A stretch of DNA of 64,000 nt from Lumnitzera littorea (Eukaryota > Streptophyta > Magnoliopsida > Myrtales > Combretaceae), in NCBI GenBank assembly GCA_024138015.1, contig JAMXBB010000006.1, positions 75,680,853 through 75,744,852 on the forward strand. Reading direction: 5' to 3'. Below are positions 34,946-46,489 of the stretch, piece by piece; within the stretch, counting starts at the first letter, position 1, and each line of letters starts with the position of its first letter. The translations under genes were made by a program, and so were the position numbers. The notes beneath the pieces were generated by a model. That model did not search any database. It saw only the letters and a list, made by a program, of their open reading frames with translations, and was not told the DNA's origin.

Positions 34946-36430
34946 TGTAAACCCCACAAATCTAGCCTTCTAAGTATAAAATTCAATTAATTTACTATAG
35001 ATAATATCCTTCAATCAACGAAACCGATAAATTTAAAACCGATTCAAATTTTAATTATAAACTTAAAACAAATATGAAAAACCTTAACTTATTAATCAAG
35101 ACCTTAACCGTGTAGGAAAACTTTACACCTTATATATGTGTAACTATAAAAGATTAACCTTGAACTTGATAAAAATCTTAATCGCATATAAAAATCCTAA
35201 ATTCTATCTGCGTATACATGTGAGAAACAAAACCCGAACCTGATTAAAACCCTAAAACTAAAACTTTGAGCCTATAAATATACTTATTTTCCATAAGAAT
35301 GATAAAACTTTAATTGAGCCTAATAATTAAACGAAATGCCAAATCGTGTGAAATTTCTAGCGAACAATTAGAAATAAGTTCTAAATGCTTATAAACATAA
35401 AAATACTAGATTAATTCATTAAAAATTATAATATTATTTTATGTTCAATATTAACCTTATATTTTCATAGATAAGTTAGTATTACGTTAATTTAAATATT
35501 ATTAGTTATTTAGATAAGATATAATAAATATTAATAACGTGATTTATAATTTATCTTGAAATTATATTATTTATAGGATTAGAAATGAGTATGGAAATTC
35601 TAATATATGTTTGTTGATTTATTGTATTTAATTTTCTATTTTCCCTCTTACTTTATCTTTTTCTCTGTTTTCTTTTTATTTTCATTTTTTTTATATATAT
35701 AATACATAAAATATTCTAGGAGTTAACAAAGCCAACATTTGACCAAGTCAACAGGTGTCATTTTCAACTTGTTCTTTTCCCTTTTCTTTTTCTTTTTCTC
35801 CCTTTTTCCATCATTTTGCCGTAAATCCAAGTGTCCTTTACAAACCTCCCTAAACTTGTCTACTTTTCTAAATAAATTACACTCAAAACTCATTCAATTC
35901 CCTCCCACCCAAACCAACATATCCTCTCTCTCTTCCTTCTTTAATTTTCTTTCACTTTCCCTCATTTTCTTTAATCACTTTTCATTTCTAATTACACTTC
36001 ACACTTCACCATTTTGTTAGCTTTTAGAGAGAGAAAGGAAAGAATTCTCACATTAAATTTGCTCCCCAAGTAAGTAAGTACATTTCTTTTATATATATTT
36101 AGTATTAAAAACCCTTATGTAAAGTATGTAATAGGTATTTTTATTGGGCATTTTTGTACATCCTTGTATTTGATGTTTTGGATATGTATTAGTATGTATT
36201 TTAGTATATTGCATTATAATTTTAAGTATATGTATTAGCTTTTAGTATACATAATATTAAATTTTTGAAAACTTTGTTCATACGTAAATATACTATTGTA
36301 TACATATAGATATATGTAAGTATATGTTCTATGATTAGTTAGTTATAGGTGTATATATATATATATACAAACATCTATATTTGGTATATATATGTACAAT
36401 ACATACATATACACCATATATATATACATA

Positions 36431-36455
36431 TGTGTGTATGTGTGTGTGTGTGTGT
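36431..36455 (+). repeat. (TG)n microsatellite in copy A
   Basis: Near-pure TG run. The corresponding place in the inverted copy C is the (CA)n run at 59318-59344, so the microsatellite is shared by the LTR family. Confidence 0.85.
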
Positions 36456-37941
36456 CATAATGTGTATATAAACATAGGCTTATGAAATAATGAGTATTTA
36501 TAAATATATATGAAAAACCAAAAATATACATATATATTTATGTAATAAATTAGAATTCCCTTAAAAATACGCTAGGAAAAATATAAAAATACGTATAAAT
36601 ATGTGTACAAAAGCTCATAAATTAGGTATAAATACATGTACATATACATATTCACATACATAAATGAATATAATAAAAGTATAATACATGTATAAACATG
36701 TGTGCATACATATACCTACATGTATAGACATGCGTATGTAAACATGTATATACTTATTAGTACATATACTAATATACTAAGTATAGGTATATCTAATAGT
36801 ATATTATGTATAATAATATAAATAAAAATACATATGTATATGTAGGAGTGTATATAATGAGATAGTAAATAAAAGTACATATAATAAAATATCAAGTATG
36901 ATAAAATAATTAAGACTATATGTATGTACATAAACACATAAGTACTTATATATAATTATACATATACAATATATACTTATTTAATATAGTATAATAAAAT
37001 ATATATATACACAAATATAATGGATCGAAACTTATAATACATAATTAAGGGCCATAATCTATTAATTAATTAAATATAATAACATATAAATATAAATAAT
37101 AATAATAATAATATAAAATTTAAGAAATATAAAAATAAAGAAAAATCAAAAAATTGCTGCGTGCACAAGTGAGAATGTGTTACGTCAGCAATTTACCTAA
37201 AATTATGTAATTAAATCAAAAATTTCAACATAATTAGAAAATAATTGTAATTAATCAATTAGGAAAAATTATAATAATAATAAAATTAGTATAAGTTATA
37301 TATTACGCTTAAATATAAAGAAATAATAAAATTTATGTAAATTAGATTTAAACATAAAATATTATAAAAATATAAAATTTAGAAGTCAATTAAATCATAA
37401 AATAATAAAGAAAAGCTCAAAATTGATCAATAAAATTATTCAAATCAAAATAACTAAATTTATGACACTTTACACCCATAATGAAAAATGCGGGTCTCAA
37501 CATCCCAAAACGAATCCCAGTGCTTGAACGTACGTAAAAAAATGATAAAAATTGACTATAAGTTTATAAATATTGGGGTTAAAATGAAAAATCTATACGC
37601 GATTTAGGATTTTGCTAAAACCTAGGAATATAAATAAAATAATTACATTATTTAAGTAATATGACCTTACAAATAAATAATTAAGATAAAACTCTAACTA
37701 AATAAAAAAATAACTAAACACAATTATTTACAAGCATACATACATAATTTCCTACAAAGGGAAACCGACGAATACATATCATAAAGCGCAAATAAGATAC
37801 GATTATAAGATACAAAGTTTTTCAAAAGACCAAAGTATTATACATATACATATGTATTTAAAAAGTTAAAGCACTTCGAAGAGGAAATGCTTTCATGTAT
37901 ATAGTAATGATATATATGAATATAAAACAGTAATGATAATG

Positions 37942-37997
37942 AATAATAATAATAATAATAATAATAAGATAGGATCGTACATTCATAGGAAATAAAT

Positions 37998-38036
<39 letters not shown>
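37942..38036 (+). repeat. (AAT)n and (AT)n microsatellites in copy A
   Basis: AAT units at about 37942-37967, then an AT run at 38001-38030 followed by CACACA. Homologous, shorter runs occur in copies B (about 49390-49510) and C (about 54240-54340). Confidence 0.85.
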
Positions 38037-38039
<3 letters not shown>

Positions 38040-39112
38040 ATATAAACTTAGAATGATATTATAATATGACAGAGCTAAAGTATTTAGTTATCTAAATATT
38101 TGATTTTAAGATGTTCTACCTAACTCTGTAACTTTACCTAATATATATATCGTTACATTAATATCTATTCCACTATATACAAATATTATAATTAAATCAT
38201 GCTATAACACAATATCAATGTGAAACTTATAAATAGTCAAATAATCTAAACTAATATAATCTTAAATAAACTATATGTTGTTATCCATAGAATAAAATAA
38301 TGCAAACTCGCTTAGAACTAACTATGAAAATGTAAATATTTAAAGTAAAACAAAAAAGTTATATGAAATTCAAAACCTAAGCGGAAACGAGAATCATAAG
38401 ATAGATAACAAGCTAGTTAGGCTATCTAACATTACATCTAGATACCCATTAGGTTTCTCTTAATTTATTTATCAGGAAATATTAATCGGGAAGGCAAATA
38501 TCCTATTGATTGCTAAGATTCATATTGGCTTTGGTCAAGTGAGTACTCTCAACGACTCTATACTTGTTTTGTGTTTATAGTTAGTACACATAAATTAAAT
38601 ATTAATAACTTAATATATGGGGGTTCGTGATATGCATGTGCTTGATATTGGTTGATTACTGTGTGAAATATTGTTAAACATAATAATTGAAGATTTGGTT
38701 ATATGATTTATTGTTACATGATTTGGATGGTTCGCTAATATTGATTGATCGCCCCATAATTTGACTTAATTATAATTGGCTTATCTTAAATCAAAAGGAT
38801 CATGCATGAACAATACATTGCATTACTTATTCCAGCTATCACCTCATACAAAGGTAAAGAGAAGCCTTGCGAAGGTTGTTTCTATATATTGAATTAAAGT
38901 GTTTAATATGGTACACACATACAACATGACCTTACCTTAACCTATGAGCTTACTAGGAGCTGGAGACACTAACCATGAAGTTGAGGGTCAAGTCTAGAGA
39001 CCTCCACTGTAGGATATGAGCATGCACTGCAGCGATTACCTCACTGTTAGACTTAAGATTTTGTGTACTATTAGATTTCTTTGAAATAAAAATATATTTC
39101 GTGAAATATGAA

Positions 39113-42100
39113 ATTTAGATTTCTTTTAAATTTAATCTTCTAGGCTTAGTATCAAATTTGAGTATCATAGATATTTCCCTAAGTCGATAAAATCACATAA
39201 AATGGAAACCGATTAAAATTTTAAACTTAAAACTTAAAACGAACATGAAAGACCCTATTATATAATTTAAAAACCCTAATCATGCATGAAAACTCCAATC
39301 CCTAAATACACATACTTTTAAAAATCTAAACATAAACTTAATTAGAAACCGTAAATATCAAATTGTAAAAAATTTCAAAAAATTTATAAACTTATCTTAA
39401 TGCTTGAAAAGCCATAAATCAATAAAATTATCATTAATTTTACGAAATCATATAAAACTGATAACGAACAAATCAAAGATGATTTCAAATAATAATAAAC
39501 AACAAAACTAAGCTACTTAAAAGAACAAATTTATAAATTTACAAAATTAATTTTACTTGTATACACAAGTAGCTCTACAATATGTATATATATATATATA
39601 TATTACTAAGCAATTTCCTTTTTTTTTTCATAATCTATCATATGATATATATATATATATATATATAGCATAATAAAGCAATAATCTTAAATAATTAAAC
39701 CGATTAAACCTTAAGCTCCTAAGTATAAATCAATTACTCCCAAATTAATGAAAAACCCTAAAATATATTTAAACTCACTTAAACCTTAAACTTTGAGATA
39801 ATCAAAGACTTATGACTCTAAATAAATAATTAAAAATATAATTTGAACAAATTTTATTTAACTCTAGAAAGTTATAAAATTTCTTAAGAAGCAAATCACA
39901 ACCTACAAATTAACTTAAAAACCAAACCCTAAAAAAATTACATACAAGACAATTCCCTTATTTTCATTTATAAGCTATGTTTGTAAACCTTAACTTTTAA
40001 CGGGCTTGTGAATTAACCAAAAGTACTTTCCGAACATTCCCAAGGATCAACTAAACTAAAAATTTAAGTTTATATCTAAAAACAAATTTAGTTTTCCAAT
40101 TCAAAAGTTTATTATTGATAAAACTCAAATTGGAAAACAATAGATCTTAAGTCACCCTAAATCCTAAAACAATTAACAACTTGTAACCTTAAGCGACTAA
40201 TTAAAAATTTAATTTGAATAATTTTATTTAACTCTATAAAATTTCATAATTTTATATTTTATAAGAATTAAATCATAACTTACAAATTAATTTAAGAAAT
40301 AAACTCTAAAAAAAATTTATATAAGATAATTCTCTTATTCTTAATGCATAAGACTTGTGCATATAAATAAGTAAACTAACTAACCACCTTAGATAACTTA
40401 TCAATTGAGAGTTAGAATCATTTATCAATTAGTAACTTATTAAAAGCTAGTAATAAGACACTTTCCTTATATCACCGTAACTTATACTACATTTGGATAA
40501 GTTATCATATTATTTTATGTATTTAACTTTTAATTAAATGATAAGACAACTCAATGCCCAAAAAAGACACCATATGGCCAGTTGGAAAGAGAGTCTAAGG
40601 GAGGCCATGCTTTGTCAACTTTCAATCACTCAATCGTTTTATACATCTACTATTCACTCCTTAATACTTACATCATCAAATTTTGTCAAAAATTAGCATT
40701 TATGCATGCTAAAAGACAACTGAATTGAAGCTTCTTAAACACACTTCCCTCCCATTCAAAACCGACCACTTACTCCCTCATTTTCATTTCCTTTTCTCTC
40801 ACTTTAAACACAAACCAAAAGAAGAGATCTAATCCTACAAAATCCCAACATTGCTGCCACCATTTTGCTTCCATACTCACGGCACCAAGCTTTATTTTGT
40901 GCCCTCTATTTGTCAACTCCAAAAGCTACTTTTAGGAACTTTAGATCACCCTCAAAACTCTACTTTAAAGATGAAGACTCAAGCTTTCAAAAAGATCTTG
41001 CAAAAGAAGAAGGAAAAACAAGGAGCATAAGTGGATATTTAATGCACAACCACCTTGTTTATGCTTTTGAGGATGAGTAAATTGTTTCCTTGTTTAAATG
41101 ATCAAAAATGTCGTGTTAGATCACCATATTTTTATGAAGATATTGGCATAAACTTAAGATGATAATTTAACTAACCACTTTAAGAAATAAGCTAATGAAT
41201 CTTTCACAAGAAAATTAAAATATGAGCATGATAAGTTGATGTCATATAAGGATACATGTTTAACACTTAGAATGGAAGATATAAAGTTAAGAAAGTCATG
41301 AAATATGTACATGAACAAAGAAAAAGCATGTTAGACATGAAGAATAAGAAAGCTATTCAAGAGTTATTTTCACTTCTATTAAGTTGAACATGCTCAAAAT
41401 TAACATTAAGTAAAGGAAAATCCATTACATGAAGTTTTTATGAAGAAACCAACTTTGTAAAATACAAACTATAACATGGAAGTTATGATAAGTATGAAAT
41501 ATATTATTTTCATATATAGTATAAACTAAATAATCGTCTCATAGAAGAAAAGTTAAGTTAGAGTTAGAATATAAGTAACATAGGTTCGTAATCTAACGCC
41601 TAACTTTAAGAAAATGATGAACCAAGTTGAAAAACTAAGCTGAAAGCCTCCACACCAAATTGTCCAAATCTGGAGCAATAAAAAAAATCACTTACAGATA
41701 TGATAAAATCAAGTAAACAAAGCGAAAAGACCAATCAAAGCAAGTACGATAAGTGTATAAAACCTAAAACTCATAACTGAGCCTAAAACTCTCAAAGTAA
41801 GCCTCAAACTCCAAGTTAGGCCTTCATTCATTTTCTAACCAGTAACTTAACTCACTAATAAAAGTTGTTTTAAAACTCTGAAAAAGCCTACAAAACACTT
41901 CCTAAGCTCAACAAAGTGACTATTTTTTATTTGGATAAAAAAAATAAACTCATTTGATAATTTAAATCTACATAAAAGCCCAAGAAGTTATTATTAACCC
42001 TAGGAATATAAATCAAAATTGGAAATCTGATCTTAAGAAGTATTTTAAGCTTAGAATGAAATCTTAAACCCAAGCCTAAAAGATTTCCTAAAATATCAAA

Positions 42101-43600
42101 AAACCCAATAATCAAACAAAACCTAAAAATACTCTATATTATAAGAATCGCTACTGTTTTAACCTATAAACAAATTTACATGCCTCATTTCAAAAATCTA
42201 ATCTCACTCAAAAACGATAAAAATTGACTATAAAATCATAAAAATCAGATTTAAAACAAAAAAGTTATATAAGATTGAACTTTTAAATAAAATTAAGAAA
42301 AATGTGAAACCTAGTTAAAAGTATAACTTAAAAGGTTTTAGCTTAACTTTTTAAGTTCTATTTCAAATCCTTATAATATTATATTTGCGATATCTAAAGG
42401 ACCCAACTTTTGAGTAAGTAAATTCTTAATAACTCCTTACTTGATTTTAATTATAGAATAAATGCACTTAAACTCATATATAGAATTTGAATGCTTGTGT
42501 GTGAATTTATGATTAAATACTATAGCTTATTAATCAAATGATAATGGGAATTGTTTGTGGTGACATATACATATATGTGTAGTTATATCGAATAAAATTG
42601 TCTGATCATTATGAAAAACATATTAAACACTTATACGATTAAAAAATTCAATGAATCATGCATTTCTCATAATTACATCATATGATATCAACTATCACTT
42701 TCACGTAAAAGATAGGAAGAGACTTACAAAAGGAAAACCTCTTACAAGATCGAGTACTAATTATGCCATCATTTTATTAAATCTTTATCCTAAGCTAACA
42801 AGTTTACTAAACACCGAGAGAGCTAACCATTAACAAGAGGCTATATCTTATCATTTCTACTTAAAGCGTGTGTTTGTAGATTATAAAAACCACTATACCA
42901 CTTTAAGATTTTGAAAATATAATTTGTTGCTTAGGACAAAAGTATATTATTACATTATATATATGATTTTGTTTTAACTTAAGCACAATAGTGTGATCGA
43001 TATAAAACTCAAGTACTAAGACTCGGATTTTGATTTATATTAGTTAATTATCTCTAATCCCAATTATAAAGAGCATAATTCTAAGTTGCATGTAATTCCT
43101 AAACCATTGCATGTTATGATTATTCATATATTCATACGCTTATGCATTAAATAAAAATTATTATGCGATATTAACAAGGAGATTATCTCGTTAAACATAA
43201 ACATACATCCTAACAAGTTAATCAATAGTTTGGACGAAGATAATATTTAAGTGCAAAATACTACCATTAAATCAGTATAATGAAAAACTTATGTAGTTAA
43301 TTTAGAATACTTCAAAAAATAACTAATATCTCATTTAATTTTAATCTTTTTAGTAAATTAAGAATTTTCTAAAATTGTCTATCCTATTTTACTATTTTGA
43401 TAAGAAATACCGATGCTTATAGAAAACTATTGTTTTTATATAACTATGAAAGTATACTAACTTATACAACAATTATCAACTAAAGATAATGTTTGCAAAC
43501 AAATATTATGAATTGTTTTATTTAAAGATTTCCCCACTTTATCTTTAAAGTCTTTTATAAAATTTTCTTGACTATTTCTTTTATATTTTTGTGAGTTAAA
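39113..43600 (+). repeat. Diverged long-LTR-like sequence
   Basis: The first 300 bp resemble the first 400 bp of copy A (CGATAAAAT then AAACCGATTAAAATTTTAAAC). A pyrimidine-rich block near 40730-40860 corresponds to that near 35900, and the conserved block AACGATAAAAATTGACTAT is at 42214-42232. The 3' part (43080-43220) resembles the 3' part of copies B and C in layout. No coding signal; the frame at 40865-41080 is probably chance. I infer a relative of the giant LTR family; the right edge is uncertain. (TA)n runs lie at 39585-39603 and 39644-39666. Confidence 0.45.
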
Positions 43601-45640
43601 TAAGATATTTTATCCAATTGAAAATTTCAAAAAGAGAGAAAAAAAGATACAATAACTTTACAACCAGCCCCACCCCAAAACAAAAGGTTAAAAAGACCCA
43701 AAAAGTGGGTTCTTCTCATCAAGATTTGCGCTAAGGAATTAGCATTAAACATGGCCCGTGTCCACTTAATAGTTGGGACTTGCTATGAACTTACTCGATG
43801 AATAATGCTAAGAAATCCATTTTCAATCTCTAAATATTACATTCTAAAACTCTCCATTTCATTGCCAACCCTATATATGAGAGGAAAGAAACTGAAAAGA
43901 ATGACGTTAGGAAAAAAGAAAATGCAGAGGAAATTTTCGTTTGAATAAGAAAGAACAATAATAGATAGAGTCAATTAGATTGTTAAATTACCAAAATATT
44001 TAAATTTTCAAAATATATTCTTATTGAAAGGATATTTACATAAAATCATAAGCTTTCCTTTTTATTCTCTCCAAATTAAACAAAATGACCTTTTCTGGAT
44101 CTATGAAAAAATTTGTAAAAATATTCATTCCTTCCAATTTTCCCTCACTTCTCCAAACAAGGAGAAAGAATTGAAGTGGAATTATTTCCTTTCTAATTCT
44201 TCCCCTCTTTACTTTAGCTTAATCCAAACGTAGTATAAGTTTCTCAAACAAAATTCCTTAAAATTATAAGACTGCAATACAAAACTTCAACTAAAGATCC
44301 CAACTTTTAAGCAGCCATGTATAACATACAAGGATCCTCTTTTTTATCTCCATTTATAGGCATGTCGAGCAACTCGCCCCATTTAGAGTTGGTCTTATTG
44401 AGCATTTCGACTTTCGGTATGAATGGATCGGGGATAAAAGGTTTCTCCATTTTTATCTCCAGTTAGCTAGAAAGCTAGTAATGGAGATCCATTCGGTATT
44501 GCTTGAACGGGTCGTGAATGTACAAGATACATTCCTCATTGCCAGTACCTTTTTCTAGCTCATCGCCCAATGACATTAACTAAGGCTTTCCTGCTCATAA
44601 TAGAACTCAAATGGCTCGAATATATTAAATCATTCTGAGCCCAAAAATATATTATAACCGAAGTGGTTAGAGTAGATACTTTCCATTGGCCGTGTTATCA
44701 AACAAAACAAGGTCTCGCTACTGTCTTCTACGAGATGCCCGAATGAGACGTCATCTGACCAAGTTCCTCCATCTTGGGCAGATTATGAAGAGTGTCCAGC
44801 AATGGGAATAGGGAACTAGTATATCAACTCTGTCTAGCATATGTTTCCTCATTTAAACAATATAAGACCATTTATACGGAGAACAATGCAAATTTCCTTG
44901 ACGTGCCGACAAAGTACATTAAAGAATGAAACGATAACATGTAAATTTATTTCCTCCCGAATTTATAGGTAGAGTCGAGAGCAATTAAACCTTTGACTGC
45001 ATTCCCCTTCAAATATGGTGAAACAGTATGTTAGCATATGACTAACCAACCACTCTCAGGCATAAAAGCCAATCTATAAGATTCATACGTCAACTAAGCA
45101 CAGCTTACATTAGTCTTAGATCCCATAGATCAATTTAAGATTTGCGCAAAGATAAGAACTATAATCTTCAACCCTCTAATGAAGCTTGTTACCAATGAAA
45201 ATTAACCATCTAAGTACACCACACGCTACTTCTACATTAAAAATTAGGGAACGATAACAAGAATGGCACCATGCTAATTGGATAAATTAGTAACAAATAA
45301 GTATGGACAAAAGTACTAAACACCTACTATAAAGAATGTTAAAAAAGCTGACATTTCGAAGGGGGAAAGAAATGATGCCTCATATTGATCAAAAGGAAAA
45401 CTCGCTCAAAAACAACCACAAATTAAGTCTAAATTGCACTACAGCCACACAAATCACAAACCCAAATACACTACGTAAAACACTTCTAAAAACACTCTTA
45501 AAGGAGAAAAGTAGAGAAAGTAATAAAAGCTATGCTTCATTTCATTCATATATCTACCTTAACTGAGACCTTAAACAGATCTAATCATAGACATTGATCC
45601 ATTAATCTTTCTTCCAAGTCATTAAAGCAGGGAAAAAAAC
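43601..45640. other. Low-repeat intergenic region upstream of the H2B 3' end
   Basis: No retroelement protein or LTR is recognised. On the minus strand 44575-44317 there is a stretch of about 85 codons with only two stops (MSLGDELEKGTGNEE then KWGELLDMPINGDKKEDP), and another open stretch around 44770-44620 in a different frame. This may be a decayed gene, but I cannot identify a family. Confidence 0.35.
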
Positions 45641-45793
45641 CAAAAAAAAAAAAAAGAAAACTACACACAAACCCTAATTAAGACCACCACACGCACAAAA
45701 AACGAAAGAAAGAAAGAAAGAACGAACCTAAACCTAACAGTCTTTCTCCTTCCTTCCTTCATTCCTCCCAGATCTATCCTCGACAGGCTTCGT

Positions 45794-46240
45794 TCATGAG
45801 CTAGTGAATTTCGTAACAGCCTTAGTCCCTTCCGAAACCGCATGCTTTGCCAGCTCACCAGGCAAAACGAGTCTCACAGCAGTCTGAATCTCCCTTGACG
45901 TAATAGTCGGTTTCTTGTTATACCTAGCAAGTCTTGAAGCCTCTTGAGCAAGTTTCTCAAAGATATCGTTAATGAAACTGTTCATAATCCCCATAGCTTT
46001 ACTTGAGATGCCGATGTCTGGATGAACCTGCTTCAACACCTTGAAGATGTAGATCTTGTACGTCTCTACGCTTTTCTTTACCCTCTTCTTCTTCTTGTCA
46101 CCGGCGGATGCCCCTTCCTTCGGTAGTTTCTTGCCGGCTTTTGGCTTCTTCTCGGCTGCCGGAGCTTTCTCAGCAACAGCGGACTTCTTCTCCTCCGCCG
46201 GCTTCTTCTCGGCTGGCCTCTTCTCAGCCTTTGGTGCCAT
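45794..46240 (-). CDS. Histone H2B
   Basis: A complete intronless 148-residue H2B, the usual plant length. H2B pairs with H2A in the nucleosome core. Residues 1-50 are the basic tail, starting MAPKAEKRPAEKKP with repeated Ala/Lys/Glu/Pro blocks typical of plants. The histone fold follows: SVETYKIYIFKVLKQVHPD (helix 1), GISSKAMGIMNSFINDIFEK (helix 2) and TITSREIQTAVRLVLPGELA (loop, helix 3), ending KAVTKFTSS, where Lys144 matches the plant mono-ubiquitination site. All core residues look intact, in contrast to the decayed frames around it. A TATA box, CCAAT boxes and a histone hexamer motif lie upstream. Which H2B variant it is cannot be decided. Confidence 0.97.
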   Translation of the reverse strand: MAPKAEKRPAEKKPAEEKKSAVAEKAPAAEKKPKAGKKLPKEGASAGDKKKKRVKKSVETYKIYIFKVLKQVHPDIGISSKAMGIMNSFINDIFEKLAQEASRLARYNKKPTITSREIQTAVRLVLPGELAKHAVSEGTKAVTKFTSS

Positions 46241-46328
46241 CGGAATCTGAAACTTTAGAGAGAGAAAAGTAAGAGATGCAAAAGAGACGAGACTCCTTGG
46301 TGAGGAAAGAGATTAGATTGGCAATTTA

Positions 46329-46335
46329 TTATATA
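46329..46335 (-). promoter_or_regulatory. TATA box of the H2B gene
   Basis: Minus-strand TATATAA about 90 bp upstream of the H2B ATG (46240), leaving a short leader as usual for replication-dependent histone genes. Confidence 0.75.
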
Positions 46336-46355
46336 GGGGGAAGACGAGGGATGTG

Positions 46356-46486
46356 ATTGGTTTGTCTGGCGTTACATGGATTGATGATATGGATAATTAA
46401 TAACCGCTAGATTTCCTTGCGTCGCTTTATAGTGGAGTGCTGAGATTGGTTTTAGAGTTTTGTAAAAACGCCTATAGTTGACGTGG
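46356..46486 (-). promoter_or_regulatory. CCAAT boxes and histone hexamer element upstream of H2B
   Basis: Minus-strand CCAAT occurs at 46356-46360 and 46445-46449. CCACGTCA, the plant histone-gene hexamer motif bound by bZIP factors and linked to S-phase expression, is at 46479-46486, about 145 bp upstream of the TATA box. No exact CGCGGATC octamer was seen. Function is inferred from motif identity and position. Confidence 0.65.
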
Positions 46487-46489
46487 CAT

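Larger units (their letters stand above)
34946..39112 (+). repeat. Giant LTR family, copy A (3'-truncated)
   Basis: Begins TGTAAACCCCACAAATC, the same start (inverted) as copy C at 60842. It is collinear with copy C, read in reverse, over its whole length: the AAACCGAT block near 35020, the pyrimidine-rich stretch near 35640-36000, the TA/TG-rich block 36100-36950, the TTACGTCAGCAAT region near 37170 and the block near 38470. It breaks off near 39112 within sequence that copies B and C continue. There is no coding content. The CT-rich region near 35900-36060 may be the transcribed leader. Confidence 0.75.

Noticed and set aside
35739..36020. 93-residue Phe/Ser/Leu-rich open frame
   Set aside because: It translates the pyrimidine-rich leader of LTR copy A; the composition alone explains the openness.
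36343..36937. Two Tyr/Ile-rich minus-strand open frames
   Set aside because: They translate the TA/TG simple-sequence part of LTR copy A, the same block that gives the false frame at 59056.
37942..38036. Possible CRISPR-like or regular repeat array
   Set aside because: Only AAT and AT microsatellites; no spacers, and the sequence is from a plant nuclear genome.
40865..41080. 71-residue plus-strand open frame after a CT-rich leader
   Set aside because: Considered as a small gene, but it follows the leader-like block of an LTR relative and has no counterpart in copies A and C.
45661..45858. Open frame overlapping the 3' end of H2B on the same strand
   Set aside because: It is a shifted frame over the H2B end and its 3' region, with a repetitive Phe/Leu-Ser run; not a gene.
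46056..46250. Phe/Ala-rich open frame opposite the H2B tail
   Set aside because: It is the complement of the Lys/Glu/Ala-rich H2B N-terminal tail; a shadow of the real gene.
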